From JAGOTP01 sp964567995 (GTDB lineage Bacteria; Patescibacteriota; Patescibacteriia; 2-12-FULL-60-25), in NCBI GenBank assembly GCA_964567995.1, contig CAZMOB010000004.1:62001-126000 (forward strand): a DNA stretch of 64,000 bases. Reading direction: 5' to 3'. Positions 17,497 through 26,292 of this stretch are shown here, piece by piece. The notes below the pieces were generated by a model, which saw only the letters and a list, made by a program, of their open reading frames with translations, had not been told where the DNA came from and searched no databases. Positions within the stretch are counted from its first letter, which is position 1, and every line of letters starts with the position of its first letter. A program made the position numbers and the translations under genes.

Positions 17497-19017
17497 ATGC
17501 GACCGGATGAAGAACTCTCTGATCAAAAGCTCACCGTTTTCTACGACGGGGATTGTGAGCTGTGCACGTCACTAAGCTGCAATTTGAAATCCTCTCCTGA
17601 GCGACAAATCGACCTACGAAACATTCATACCGAGAATTTACCTACATCTATCACGAAAGAAGCGGCGGAACGAGAAATGCACGTCATTGATGCGGAAGGA
17701 ACCATCTACCGAAACGCGGCGGCGATATTTAAGCTATATGAAAGAAATCCGTTCATTCGCATCCTCGGCCGATTGGAACGTATACGTTTTTTCAAAGGAC
17801 TCTTTCAGTTCGGCTATCGCTGGGTTGCGCGACATCGGCATCTGCTCATGGGACCGGTCGCACGTCTCTATTGGATCAAATGGTTCGTGTGCTTGGGGTT
17901 CGGAGCCAGCCTCGCTCTGTCCGCACCGTTATGGCAAAGCATTCGTTTTTATCCAACGGTTCCTGCGTTTGGAGTTTTTCCGAATATTCCTGGAGCGTTG
18001 GGTACGCTACTTTTTGCAGGACTATTTGCCCTTCTCGCCTTCATTCTCTTTTCAGCCAAACCAAAGCATTATATTATAGTATTTCTGTCACTCCTGGGTG
18101 GACTCTGTCTATTTGATCAATCACGTTGGCAACCGTGGGTACTGGATTACGGCTTTCTCCTGGTCTGTCTAGCCTTCTTTTCTTGGAAAAAAGAAGATGG
18201 GACCAGCCAACGGCAGACCCTACGCCAACTCGGACTGATTTTAGGCTGCATCTATTTTCTCTCCGGACTCCAAAAACTGAATAGTGGCTTCGTCCATGAG
18301 ATTTTTCCTTGGCTCCTGCAACCGATCACGGAACGACTCTCTTTCGTATCAACTCCCCTGCTAACGGTCATCGGAAGCGTTGTGCCTTTTGTTGAGATAG
18401 GCATTGGGATAGGCCTGCTTACGCGCCGTTTCCGGCGTTTTGCTCTTGGTGCGGCCCTTTTGATGCATCTCTTCCTTTTAACGATGCTTGGTCCACTCGG
18501 TCTTCACTGGAATACCGTCGTTTGGCCATGGAACATCAGTTTGATAGGCCTCAATCTGCTAGTTTTCCTTGGTTCCAAAACGGATTCTTTCTGGGACTCT
18601 CTCCGCCCCAATCGAGGCATGCTCCAAAAGAGTATTCTGCTCGCTTTTCTCATCTTGCCGCTTCTGAGCTTCATCAATCGTTGGGATTCCTATCTTTCGC
18701 AAACCTTGTATTCAGGCAATCTCACCCAAGCGAGCATTACATTTGATACAGCTCTAGCCACTCAACTCCCGAGATCCATCCAGCCTCTCGTGAGACCAAT
18801 GCCTGAGACACAGTCTAGTCTTTTCTTTGATGATTGGTCCGCGAGCGAACTTAAGACGCCACCCTATCCCGAAACACGCGTATTCAAAGGAATCACGCGC
18901 AAACTCTGCACCTCTCTTCTAAACCCATTGAGTATTAGACTTTCAATAGAAGAACATCGGCTCTGGGGAAATCATTCCCCACAAACGTACTCTTGCGCTG
19001 ATGTACTGAACAAATAA
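17497..19017 (+). CDS. DCC1-like thiol-disulfide domain fused to HTTM-like membrane protein
   Basis: 506 aa. Residues about 10-115 are a DUF393/DCC1-like thioredoxin-fold domain with the hallmark FYDGDCELCTSL (a CxxC pair). From about residue 125 there are roughly eight to nine hydrophobic helices, with a pattern (GLQKLNSGFVHE, FVEIGIGIGLLTRRFRRFALGAALLMH) like HTTM/vitamin K gamma-carboxylase-type membrane domains. The fusion suggests thiol redox chemistry coupled to a membrane-embedded reaction, by inference. TAGACT lies exactly 6 nt before the ATG and overlaps the upstream stop codon. Confidence 0.78.
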   Translation: MRPDEELSDQKLTVFYDGDCELCTSLSCNLKSSPERQIDLRNIHTENLPTSITKEAAEREMHVIDAEGTIYRNAAAIFKLYERNPFIRILGRLERIRFFKGLFQFGYRWVARHRHLLMGPVARLYWIKWFVCLGFGASLALSAPLWQSIRFYPTVPAFGVFPNIPGALGTLLFAGLFALLAFILFSAKPKHYIIVFLSLLGGLCLFDQSRWQPWVLDYGFLLVCLAFFSWKKEDGTSQRQTLRQLGLILGCIYFLSGLQKLNSGFVHEIFPWLLQPITERLSFVSTPLLTVIGSVVPFVEIGIGIGLLTRRFRRFALGAALLMHLFLLTMLGPLGLHWNTVVWPWNISLIGLNLLVFLGSKTDSFWDSLRPNRGMLQKSILLAFLILPLLSFINRWDSYLSQTLYSGNLTQASITFDTALATQLPRSIQPLVRPMPETQSSLFFDDWSASELKTPPYPETRVFKGITRKLCTSLLNPLSIRLSIEEHRLWGNHSPQTYSCADVLNK

Positions 19018-19059
19018 GATCTCCTTCCCAGAGCGCGTCATGGTGGCTACTATTTCTCC

Positions 19060-20100
19060 ATGTCTGAATCCGTCACCCCCATTCTCCCTGAAGGAATTCT
19101 CGATCGGATCCGTGAGCTATATGCATTTCCCGTAAAGGTTGAGCTTATCGAACGTGTTGCAACCGGCTACATGAGCCGGAATTTCGTTCTTCAGACTGGA
19201 ACGCGGCGACTGTTTTTAAAAGAATATCGTTTTGAGGATCGTGCACGCGTCGTAGGAACGCATCAAGCAAAGGCCTTCTTTGCAGAACGCGGAATTCCGA
19301 TCATCACTCCCCTCATCCAGACGAATGGAGAAACGATCTTCGAATATCAAGACAGATTTTACGCGCTCTTCCCTTTTGTCATCGGAAGGATCGTTCGGAG
19401 TGCAGATCGTTCGCTTAAAGCCTATCGCTCATCGGGAGAAATGCTAGGCAAGATTCACCTGGCGGGTCGAAATGGTTTTGAACGGATCGCCGTCCGGCAG
19501 CAAGACGCCTGGAATCCAGCTGAATTTCTTGAGAAATCCGCTTCGATCGAACGACTGATTCAAGCCCTTCCCGAACGAAACGAATTTGATCGAATGACGT
19601 TAGAGGTCTTGGAACTTAAACGCCGACTTGCACAAACCACTCCGATCAAACCTGAAACACTCACTGTCAAAAATGATCATCTCATTCATGGCGATTTTCA
19701 CAGCGCGAACATTTTTTATAACGACCAAGATGAGGTAACTCATGTTTTCGATTTGGAAATGAGCTGTATCGCCCCTCGTAGTTATGAACTCGCACGTTCG
19801 ATGGATTTCATTTGTTTTTCCAAGGCGTTTGATGACAAGGCTTTCTTCACAGGGCAAGCTTTCTTACAAGACTATCAATCCATCTATCCCATTTCTGCCT
19901 CGGAATTATGGGCCGGTCTCAACATGTACTATCACAAGCGTATACATTCACTTTGGCATGAAACAGAACACTATCTCTTAGGTACTACTCGAGTCGATTC
20001 TCTCTATATAAATGAACTGCACATGCTCCGTTGGTACTCGGAACATCTGGAATTCTTTATCGAACGGCTGCGTAGTCTTGCGCACTTACCAGCTTCTTGA
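19060..20100 (+). CDS. APH-family phosphotransferase (homoserine kinase II-like)
   Basis: 346 aa protein-kinase-like fold. An N-lobe lysine (RRLFLKEYRF) is followed by the catalytic HGDFHSANIFYN loop at about residues 211-222 and the metal-binding VFDLE. This is typical of phosphotransferases that modify small molecules, such as aminoglycosides, choline or homoserine. The target cannot be read from sequence; drug resistance is not implied. TTCCCA-17-TACTAT (19025-19053) ends exactly 6 nt before the ATG. The 3' end overlaps the convergent zinc-ribbon gene by 44 nt. Confidence 0.82.
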   Translation: MSESVTPILPEGILDRIRELYAFPVKVELIERVATGYMSRNFVLQTGTRRLFLKEYRFEDRARVVGTHQAKAFFAERGIPIITPLIQTNGETIFEYQDRFYALFPFVIGRIVRSADRSLKAYRSSGEMLGKIHLAGRNGFERIAVRQQDAWNPAEFLEKSASIERLIQALPERNEFDRMTLEVLELKRRLAQTTPIKPETLTVKNDHLIHGDFHSANIFYNDQDEVTHVFDLEMSCIAPRSYELARSMDFICFSKAFDDKAFFTGQAFLQDYQSIYPISASELWAGLNMYYHKRIHSLWHETEHYLLGTTRVDSLYINELHMLRWYSEHLEFFIERLRSLAHLPAS

Positions 20101-20407
20101 TCACCGCACACGCAAACAATCGATACGCTAAACGCTGTTCTTTTTCATAGATCATGGGAGCCCCGAGGTGTTCTTTGCAAGCTAAACAGACTAATTGCGG
20201 TATCTGCTTCAATGGCGACTCACGATAACGTGAATAGTGCTCTGCCTTCAGCATTCGATCAAGATACAAACGGACCAGCTGGCCTTTTCCGTCTTTTTGA
20301 TAAAAACACAGACGGGCTTTGCATTTGTTACAAGACAGCTCCAGCAGCCGTGAATACCCGCCACGGGCTTTTTTAAACTTATCAGACTTAAGAATCTGGT
20401 TTTTCAT
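20057..20407 (-). CDS. Small zinc-ribbon-like protein
   Basis: 116 aa, not named. Two CxxC pairs (SCNKCKARLC near 26-33 and VCLACKEH near 73-78) would bind one zinc ion. The rest is basic, which would suit a nucleic acid or ribosome contact, but that is speculation. The last 44 nt are antisense to the end of the APH-like gene. TACGAT lies 3 nt before the ATG. Confidence 0.65.
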   Translation of the reverse strand: MKNQILKSDKFKKARGGYSRLLELSCNKCKARLCFYQKDGKGQLVRLYLDRMLKAEHYSRYRESPLKQIPQLVCLACKEHLGAPMIYEKEQRLAYRLFACAVIKKLVSAQDYAAVR

Positions 20408-20486
20408 ACAATCGTAGACGTGAGCCTAGACAAGGAATAGTAAAATATCAATAAATATGTCGCGCTTTTTATTGATGCATCCAGCG

Positions 20487-21893
20487 TCAGAATTTGATAT
20501 AAATAACTAGTAAACCGAGTAAAATCAATGTCTTCATGATGACGTGCGGATGCTGCTTACGGAACTCAATCACAATGTTCAACACCAAGGCCAATGACAG
20601 GACGATTAGCGCGGCGATATAAAACCAATGCACAATTTCAAAGACTGGAATCGACTTGGACAACCAGGATTTCGCCTGAATATATTTTTGCCAAGGAGTT
20701 TCGCTCACAATTTTTGGCCGTTGCCATTCAATCACCTCGGCAAATGTCTGGCCGTTTTTCATGGTCACTTTCAACGTAGGCGGAAGGACGACGCGGAAGA
20801 GTTCATCCGCCGTCTCGGGAAGGGTCATCGCACCGACATACACATTGTCTGGTTTCGGTTGCAAGGGGAACGTATACCCATTCACAAAGACGGTTGCAGA
20901 CATAACCTCACCCTCAATCACGGCTTGCGCCTCAAGAGCTGTTTGTTCACCCCTGTCTTCCCAGGCGATATACGAACGATCGGTATCGTAGCGGTATGGA
21001 ATTTCGGGTGAAGCGATCGGAGGAACGATCGGTTCAGCTACAGTAAGCGGCACTACTTCAGGCACTGGTACGGCGACAGAAACCTCCTTCGGCGCAGAGG
21101 TGGTATAAGCAGGTGTGGTTGGTTTCGCGAGCGGCTTTTGTACAGGCTTCGTTGCGACAGCGATCGTATCTTTCCGTTGTTTGGCAGACGTTACGGGGCG
21201 CATGGCGATCTGAACGGTGGCAGTTGGATCCGCTGGGGCTGGATGAGCGTTCTGAGGCTCCTTAGGCAGATTAGCCTCTGCCGGTGCGGACTGGGGCGTT
21301 TCACGCGGCAATCCAAAATGCTGAGCGACAAACACCGTTGGTTTCCCTTGATAGACTCCCCCTTCAATCCCAACGCCCAACTCTTTGAAGTTCGGGTCAA
21401 TCAAATTGGCGTAGTGTGTCGGACTCTTCAACCAGCCATTCATTGCCCCATTGGCATCCGAAAATCCCATGGCCAAATTCTCCCCCGCCTCAGAATACGG
21501 ATACCCGGCTTGAGCCAAAAACCAGCCCAAACGGTGCCCATCTGGACTCACATGACTGAAATACTCCTTTTGCCCCATATCCGTGGCCCGCGCATCCGCT
21601 GAACGGATCAGGAGCGAACTGATGTTCAGTTCAGGCAGTCCCTGTTCCACCCGCACCTGGTTGGTCCGGGCAATAATCTTTGTCGCCTGTTCAGCTAAAA
21701 CGTCTGGCGAGACAAAGGCTTCGGCTGGAATAAAGACCGCCACCACAATCAGAACGATTTTGAGAATCGTAAACAAGACTGCATACAGGATCGTATGATG
21801 GGTGTGCAACGCATGCGGGTGATACTTATTCCCTTTATGAGGGATAAAGTACTTCTTCAACGTGCGATGCGCGCGACGAACGTGCGGATGCAT
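20487..21893 (-). CDS. CAP-domain (SCP/PR1, YkwD-like) membrane protein
   Basis: 468 aa. A basic, His-rich N-terminus (KKYFIPHKGNKYHPHALHTH) precedes a membrane helix at about 33-55, a form often seen in Patescibacteria CAP proteins. The CAP domain runs about 65-195, with the expected ARATDMGQKEYFSHVSPDG, GENLAMGF and SPTHYANLIDPNFKELGVGI motifs. A Pro/Ala-rich linker, a beta-rich domain and two C-terminal hydrophobic helices follow. CAP domains occur on cell surfaces, and the catalytic role is unsettled. Probably a cell-surface or contact protein. Confidence 0.88.
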   Translation of the reverse strand: MHPHVRRAHRTLKKYFIPHKGNKYHPHALHTHHTILYAVLFTILKIVLIVVAVFIPAEAFVSPDVLAEQATKIIARTNQVRVEQGLPELNISSLLIRSADARATDMGQKEYFSHVSPDGHRLGWFLAQAGYPYSEAGENLAMGFSDANGAMNGWLKSPTHYANLIDPNFKELGVGIEGGVYQGKPTVFVAQHFGLPRETPQSAPAEANLPKEPQNAHPAPADPTATVQIAMRPVTSAKQRKDTIAVATKPVQKPLAKPTTPAYTTSAPKEVSVAVPVPEVVPLTVAEPIVPPIASPEIPYRYDTDRSYIAWEDRGEQTALEAQAVIEGEVMSATVFVNGYTFPLQPKPDNVYVGAMTLPETADELFRVVLPPTLKVTMKNGQTFAEVIEWQRPKIVSETPWQKYIQAKSWLSKSIPVFEIVHWFYIAALIVLSLALVLNIVIEFRKQHPHVIMKTLILLGLLVIYIKF

Positions 21894-21937
21894 GGGCGCA
21901 AAAGGGCTTAACCCCTACAGAATAACATGCGAACAAC

Positions 21938-21969
21938 AAAAAACGTAGGACCGCGAAGTCCTACGTTTT
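21938..21969 (-). terminator. Intrinsic terminator after the secreted PG-binding-like gene
   Basis: Perfect 8 bp stem CGTAGGAC (21944-21951) / GTCCTACG (21958-21965) with loop CGCGAA. On the minus strand it is followed by a U run (complement of 21938-21943). Confidence 0.9.
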
Positions 21970-21985
21970 GTGCCTTTCAAGGCAT

Positions 21986-22846
21986 TTAACGACTAGCGTT
22001 GTACTTGGCGACCGCTGTGCGGACCGCTGCTCCGTAGTAGCTCGTGATCCGTGTCCCCTTTGGCATAAAGCCTCCAGCGATCAATTGACGGCTCAAGCGA
22101 CGAACATCCGGGTGTGTCTGGCCAAAGCGCAAACGACCGATCATCTCATCCAGATTGCCATTATGGGCATCAACGTAGCGCGTAACGGCGGCCAACGTCA
22201 CTGGACCGTAATAGTTGGTCGAACGCCAGCCGCGTGGCATGAGACCCAAGCGGACCAATTCGTTCTGAAGAACCAAGACATCCGCGTTGCGGCGACCATA
22301 GGTCAAACGAGCGATCAATTCATCAACCTGAGAGATCTTTTCACCTAATACCTGACCCTCGGTTGTTTGCCCATCGGCACTCGCCGTCTCCTCATCAGAA
22401 GCTGTACGAGCCGCACGCAAGTTTACCGTGGCACTGACTGCACTCGTGGCAATTCCACATTCGTCGTAGAAACGCACAAAGACGGTTTTTGCCCCCTCAC
22501 CTTCGCTCAATGTCCATTCTTTGGTGTTGTTGGCGGTCTCGAGCGAAGCATTGGTGAATGCCGCGTCATTTGAGATAGCCATGCGACGGGCATTACCTCC
22601 ATTGATCGTAAGCGACACGCTGCGGCTGAAGACAGAGCCATTTTCGCTGTTCACACGAACGCTAAAGCCGTCTACTGGAGGGATAATCGACTGAAAACAA
22701 CCGATGGAACCACTCCCGCCCCCACCACCGATTCCGCCTTTGCCACCGTATCCGACCTGGGCAGATGCGGATGAAGAAATTAACATTCCACCAACGACCA
22801 AGAAGGAGAAAGCTGCAAATGCAAGCTTGTTTTTGCTAGTATTCAT
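21986..22846 (-). CDS. Secreted protein with peptidoglycan-binding-like repeats
   Basis: 286 aa. The signal peptide ends near SSASAQ (about residue 30). A short Gly-rich stretch and a beta-sandwich-like domain (about 55-150) follow. The C-terminal ~110 residues contain two related ~45 aa units. One reads LQNELVRLGLMPRGW...YYGPVTLAAVTRY and the other LSRQLIAGGFMPKGT...YYGAAVRTAVAKY, matching PG_binding_1-type repeats. It likely binds cell wall. It has its own strong promoter (22885-22914) and terminator, so it forms a single-gene unit. Confidence 0.82.
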   Translation of the reverse strand: MNTSKNKLAFAAFSFLVVGGMLISSSASAQVGYGGKGGIGGGGGSGSIGCFQSIIPPVDGFSVRVNSENGSVFSRSVSLTINGGNARRMAISNDAAFTNASLETANNTKEWTLSEGEGAKTVFVRFYDECGIATSAVSATVNLRAARTASDEETASADGQTTEGQVLGEKISQVDELIARLTYGRRNADVLVLQNELVRLGLMPRGWRSTNYYGPVTLAAVTRYVDAHNGNLDEMIGRLRFGQTHPDVRRLSRQLIAGGFMPKGTRITSYYGAAVRTAVAKYNASR

Positions 22847-22884
22847 GCGATGCTAAAGAAGAAAAGGGATCAGATAACGGGCAC

Positions 22885-22914
22885 ACTCTAGTGCCTGAGT
22901 GTATGAATTGTCAA
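22885..22914 (-). promoter_or_regulatory. Strong sigma70-like promoter of the secreted protein gene
   Basis: On the minus strand, consensus TTGACA (complement of 22909-22914), 18 nt spacer, TAGAGT (complement of 22885-22890). The leader is about 32 nt and shows no clear Shine-Dalgarno site. Confidence 0.65.
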
Positions 22915-22978
22915 TGGTTTTTAGGCTGGGTTGATGAAAAAAACTGTATCAGATACAACCAATTTTGACATCAATCTC

Positions 22979-23611
22979 TTACAAAGGTTTTTTCAGCTCA
23001 TTCAAGCTGAGTAAAACTTCATACCCAATTTGTCTCACGCTTTCTAAATCGGGTCTATTCTCAAATTCATGAACTGTGTCCTCAATAACAGGCGTCACTT
23101 GAGCTAGCTCTTTCCGTCGAATCGCTTTTACCTGTTCAGGCACCATGGGATCCACGTGAGATCCACCATCTTTATCACGAAAATTTCTTATTAAATCCTT
23201 TCGAGAAAAGACATTCGATCCGTCCGTCAAAACAATTTTATTAAGCCATTCTGAACGAGAAAGTACCTTTCCTTGTCTGTTCGGAGAGAGACTATCTAAT
23301 GGAGCTTTGTAAATAGCGCGACTGCCTGAAGCTCCAGCTGATAGCTGAAACGTCACTAATCCTAAATGATTTAGGAGATTCTCTGAATGCCAATCCGTGG
23401 AAGTATCGAGTATTTTAACTTCAAGACCCATCTGCGTAAGCAAAGAAGTGAAATTCTTCCCACCATCAATAAGCAGAGTGCTGGCAATGGTAGCGATTCT
23501 TTTCGCTTCGTGATATTTAGCCTGATCGTATAGCCGACATGAGTCCCCTAGCATGACTAATTGCTCACTAAGATGTTCCCACTGTTCGTTTAGCGTTACT
23601 GGAATGTTCAT
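22979..23611 (-). CDS. Unknown soluble protein with DKDGGSHVDP motif
   Basis: About 210 aa, no named family. The N-terminal half looks helical with an ERxxxYDQAKYHEAKR-type helix. The best marker is FSRKDLIRNFRDKDGGSHVDP near residues 145-165, a His/Asp-rich loop that could be a metal or catalytic site. It is AT-richer than its neighbours, which suggests acquired DNA. The ATG at 23611 is preferred as a natural start; an in-frame ATG at 23629 is equally possible. It stands alone before the glycan locus. Confidence 0.65.
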   Translation of the reverse strand: MNIPVTLNEQWEHLSEQLVMLGDSCRLYDQAKYHEAKRIATIASTLLIDGGKNFTSLLTQMGLEVKILDTSTDWHSENLLNHLGLVTFQLSAGASGSRAIYKAPLDSLSPNRQGKVLSRSEWLNKIVLTDGSNVFSRKDLIRNFRDKDGGSHVDPMVPEQVKAIRRKELAQVTPVIEDTVHEFENRPDLESVRQIGYEVLLSLNELKKPL

Positions 23612-23707
23612 ATTCTGGAAAGATAGCATGGTAATAATCAATATTCTTTAAATCTTTTCTTTCTCTTTTCTTGATGTTCTAGCCTTTTTTGTGTACGTTT
23701 CGGCGAG

Positions 23708-25216
23708 ATGATCCCCAAAGCTCGTTGGTTTGTCCCAATCGTACTCACCATCTTGCTTGGTTTTGGTGCTTTTTTGCGTTTTGAGAGCTTAAACAAGCAA
23801 TCGTACTGGATGGATGAGGGGTATACGGTGAATGCGGTTATCTCTCAAGAACAGAATGGAACGCGAGGATTTGGAGCGATCCTAGATTCAGGAAAAACGT
23901 ACTTCTGTCCTCTCTATTGTTATCCAACACTCGTTCTCAAACAGTGGTTTGGCAATGAACCCGCTACATATCGTGCTGTTTCTGCTTTGTTTGGAACACT
24001 TTTCATTATCGTCGTGTATTTGGTAGCGAAAGAATTCTTTCAACGTCAGTCCATTGCCTTACTCGCAGCCTTTTTCACTACTTTCAGCTATTGGCAAATT
24101 GCTTGGTCGCGGCAGGCGCGGTGGTATACAGAACTCGAAGTCTTTTTTTGGCTTGCCCTTATCTGTTTCCAGCTTTTTCTACGCGGAACAACTAAGAGAC
24201 AGCAGATCGTTCGTCTTGGATTAAGTGGTGTCTTTACGATTCTAGCAATCGCAACTCAATCCATCGCCTATCTCCTTCCCCCGATCATGCTAAGTTGGTT
24301 TCTCTATGAGAAGCGGCCGACAAAAAAACAATTCCTTCTTTCATTTGCCGTGACCGCTGGCTTTCTCGTGTTCGCCGAGCTTGGTCTTCAGCTCCAGTTC
24401 ATTATTCCACTATTCAAACAGCTTCGTTTCAACAATCATTTCTTCTATTACGGAAGTTTTTATTTCAGGAATTATTGGCCGCTCCTCTTCTTAAGTCTAT
24501 ATGGTTTTATTCGTGCAAATGTAGAACAAAGAAAGAGCTACCTCTTTCTCACATCGTCGGCCCTTCTCTACATTGTAGCCGTTTCAACATTGAACGATAT
24601 TATTCATTATCGCTACCTCTTCCATCTCACGCCTGTTTTTTATATACTAAGCGCCGCTGCAATCGTTGACATTTTGGCTAAAATAAGCCACCGTTATCTC
24701 AAAATAACTCTGTCTGTCGTAGTAATTATTCTGTATTTCGTTTCAAGCTTAGGGGCGCTTCTTCCCAAGGATTTCTACTCACTGGAAGCAGACGATCCGG
24801 CGACCTTACAACGCACTTACTACGCGTATACGCCTCAACCGGATTTCAGCCAAGCCTACAGGGTTATAGAAGAACGCTTGAAAAGTGATGAGATCGTCAT
24901 CTCGACGCATCCGCAATTCAACAAAATTTTTCTTGGACAACCAGGCTATTGGCTCGCCTACGATTATCTCGGAAGAGCAGATATAGATAAGGTCACAGAC
25001 GAAGGCAAAGACCATTACGTAAATGCTGAAGTGATTCATTCATTAGCGCAACTTCAGTGGCTGATGGAAACACGACATGGCTATGTCATCTATGACTACA
25101 TGTCGATTGATGGCAGACTCAGCGAGGAGATTATTACCTACATTCAACAACATTCTGGTCGCATCTTCTACGATCAGAACCATAGTTATTCTCAAATATG
25201 GGTTTACCAGTTCTAG
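23708..25216 (+). CDS. GT39-like (ArnT/PMT type) membrane glycosyltransferase
   Basis: 502 aa. It has about ten to eleven hydrophobic helices and a large C-terminal external domain. The first loop carries YWMDEGYT, the acidic DE pair that marks the catalytic loop of GT-C enzymes using polyprenyl-phosphate sugars. It probably transfers a sugar to a glycan, lipid or protein outside the membrane. It is the first gene of a rightward run in the glycan locus and overlaps the next gene by 19 nt. Confidence 0.85.
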   Translation: MIPKARWFVPIVLTILLGFGAFLRFESLNKQSYWMDEGYTVNAVISQEQNGTRGFGAILDSGKTYFCPLYCYPTLVLKQWFGNEPATYRAVSALFGTLFIIVVYLVAKEFFQRQSIALLAAFFTTFSYWQIAWSRQARWYTELEVFFWLALICFQLFLRGTTKRQQIVRLGLSGVFTILAIATQSIAYLLPPIMLSWFLYEKRPTKKQFLLSFAVTAGFLVFAELGLQLQFIIPLFKQLRFNNHFFYYGSFYFRNYWPLLFLSLYGFIRANVEQRKSYLFLTSSALLYIVAVSTLNDIIHYRYLFHLTPVFYILSAAAIVDILAKISHRYLKITLSVVVIILYFVSSLGALLPKDFYSLEADDPATLQRTYYAYTPQPDFSQAYRVIEERLKSDEIVISTHPQFNKIFLGQPGYWLAYDYLGRADIDKVTDEGKDHYVNAEVIHSLAQLQWLMETRHGYVIYDYMSIDGRLSEEIITYIQQHSGRIFYDQNHSYSQIWVYQF

Positions 25217-26292
25217 CGCTACTTCATTCAACCTATCAAAGAGTAAAGGAAGGGACGTTTAAATCAATAAAATCCCCTATTTTTTGGGGGAAATTTCTTG
25301 CATACCTGATTCCGGTTCTTTTTCTTGTATATACTCTCTATACCAATTATCTTCCATCAAGGTTAGAAAAAACCTATACAATTCATGTAGGTTCTGAAAA
25401 TGATACTCGTGTTTCCGAATTCTATCTACAACCATCGCCAACCTTATCAGAAAGAAAAAGAGATTCTGCTGGAGCAACGTATCGAGAATTGAATGGTATG
25501 GCGAAAATTGCCTTTGAGCCAGAAATTGCTCCAAAAACGACTGGGGATCTATTACTAACCCTAGAGGGAGAGAACATTTCATTTGTTAAACCATTTATTG
25601 ATTTTAAGGAGAGTTCGATCGCCTGGGAGCATACCTGGAACTTCTCAACGACGACACCATCCACACTCAAGGGGACAGCTTTTCATTTCGATGATTGCGC
25701 ATACTTTAACGGAAAGAGTCGACTAGAATTGGTAGATACTTCAGAACAATTCGAAAACGGACCCTTTACCGTTTACGCCAAATGGAAACCAGAAAATAAA
25801 ACGGATGAATTCCAAGAGATCATTGGCCATTACAATTGGGAAATTGTTCAAAACAAAAACACAATCACCTTTCGAGTTGGAAGAATGAACGATGGAAACG
25901 GACCATTCTATAGTATTGATTATCCAGTGACAGACAACTTCTTCAATCAAGATCACTACCTGCTTGCTTCCTACAACGTATCAAACGCAACAACAAGTAA
26001 TGGCTACATAGACCTACTGGTAGATGGTGTATATGCAGGGAGAAGCTACTTTGGAACAAGTAAAATTTTCAAAGATTACAACGGCGGTCAGAATCTCACA
26101 TTTGGAAAAAGTGCACACGGCTCATCAAGCTATTTTAAAGGCTGCCTTTATACTGCACAGTTAACCAGTTCAAGCATTCTACCTGCCCTTATTGAAACCG
26201 ACACGCTGGAAACTAAAATAAAAACGAATGAGTTCGCTATTATTAGCAATGCAAGCACATCACTTAAGGGACTGACATTGTATGCAAAATGA
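25198..26292 (+). CDS. Membrane-anchored LamG/concanavalin A-like domain protein
   Basis: 364 aa. One hydrophobic helix at about 31-48 precedes an external region. Residues about 150-345 have the beta-strand pattern of a LamG/ConA-like lectin-glucanase fold (CAYFNGKSRLEL, GPFTVYAKWKPEN, YIDLLVDGVYAGRSYFG, LTFGKSAHGSSSYFKGCLYTAQL). No catalytic Glu motif is obvious, so carbohydrate binding is more likely than hydrolysis. It is sandwiched between two GT-C glycosyltransferases with overlaps on both sides (19 and 11 nt), which implies co-translation. Strongly AT-rich. Confidence 0.75.
   Translation: MGLPVLALLHSTYQRVKEGTFKSIKSPIFWGKFLAYLIPVLFLVYTLYTNYLPSRLEKTYTIHVGSENDTRVSEFYLQPSPTLSERKRDSAGATYRELNGMAKIAFEPEIAPKTTGDLLLTLEGENISFVKPFIDFKESSIAWEHTWNFSTTTPSTLKGTAFHFDDCAYFNGKSRLELVDTSEQFENGPFTVYAKWKPENKTDEFQEIIGHYNWEIVQNKNTITFRVGRMNDGNGPFYSIDYPVTDNFFNQDHYLLASYNVSNATTSNGYIDLLVDGVYAGRSYFGTSKIFKDYNGGQNLTFGKSAHGSSSYFKGCLYTAQLTSSSILPALIETDTLETKIKTNEFAIISNASTSLKGLTLYAK

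Noticed and set aside
19060..20100. Aminoglycoside resistance gene
   Set aside because: Only the general kinase fold motifs of the APH superfamily are present; the sequence looks more like small-molecule kinases of the homoserine kinase II type.
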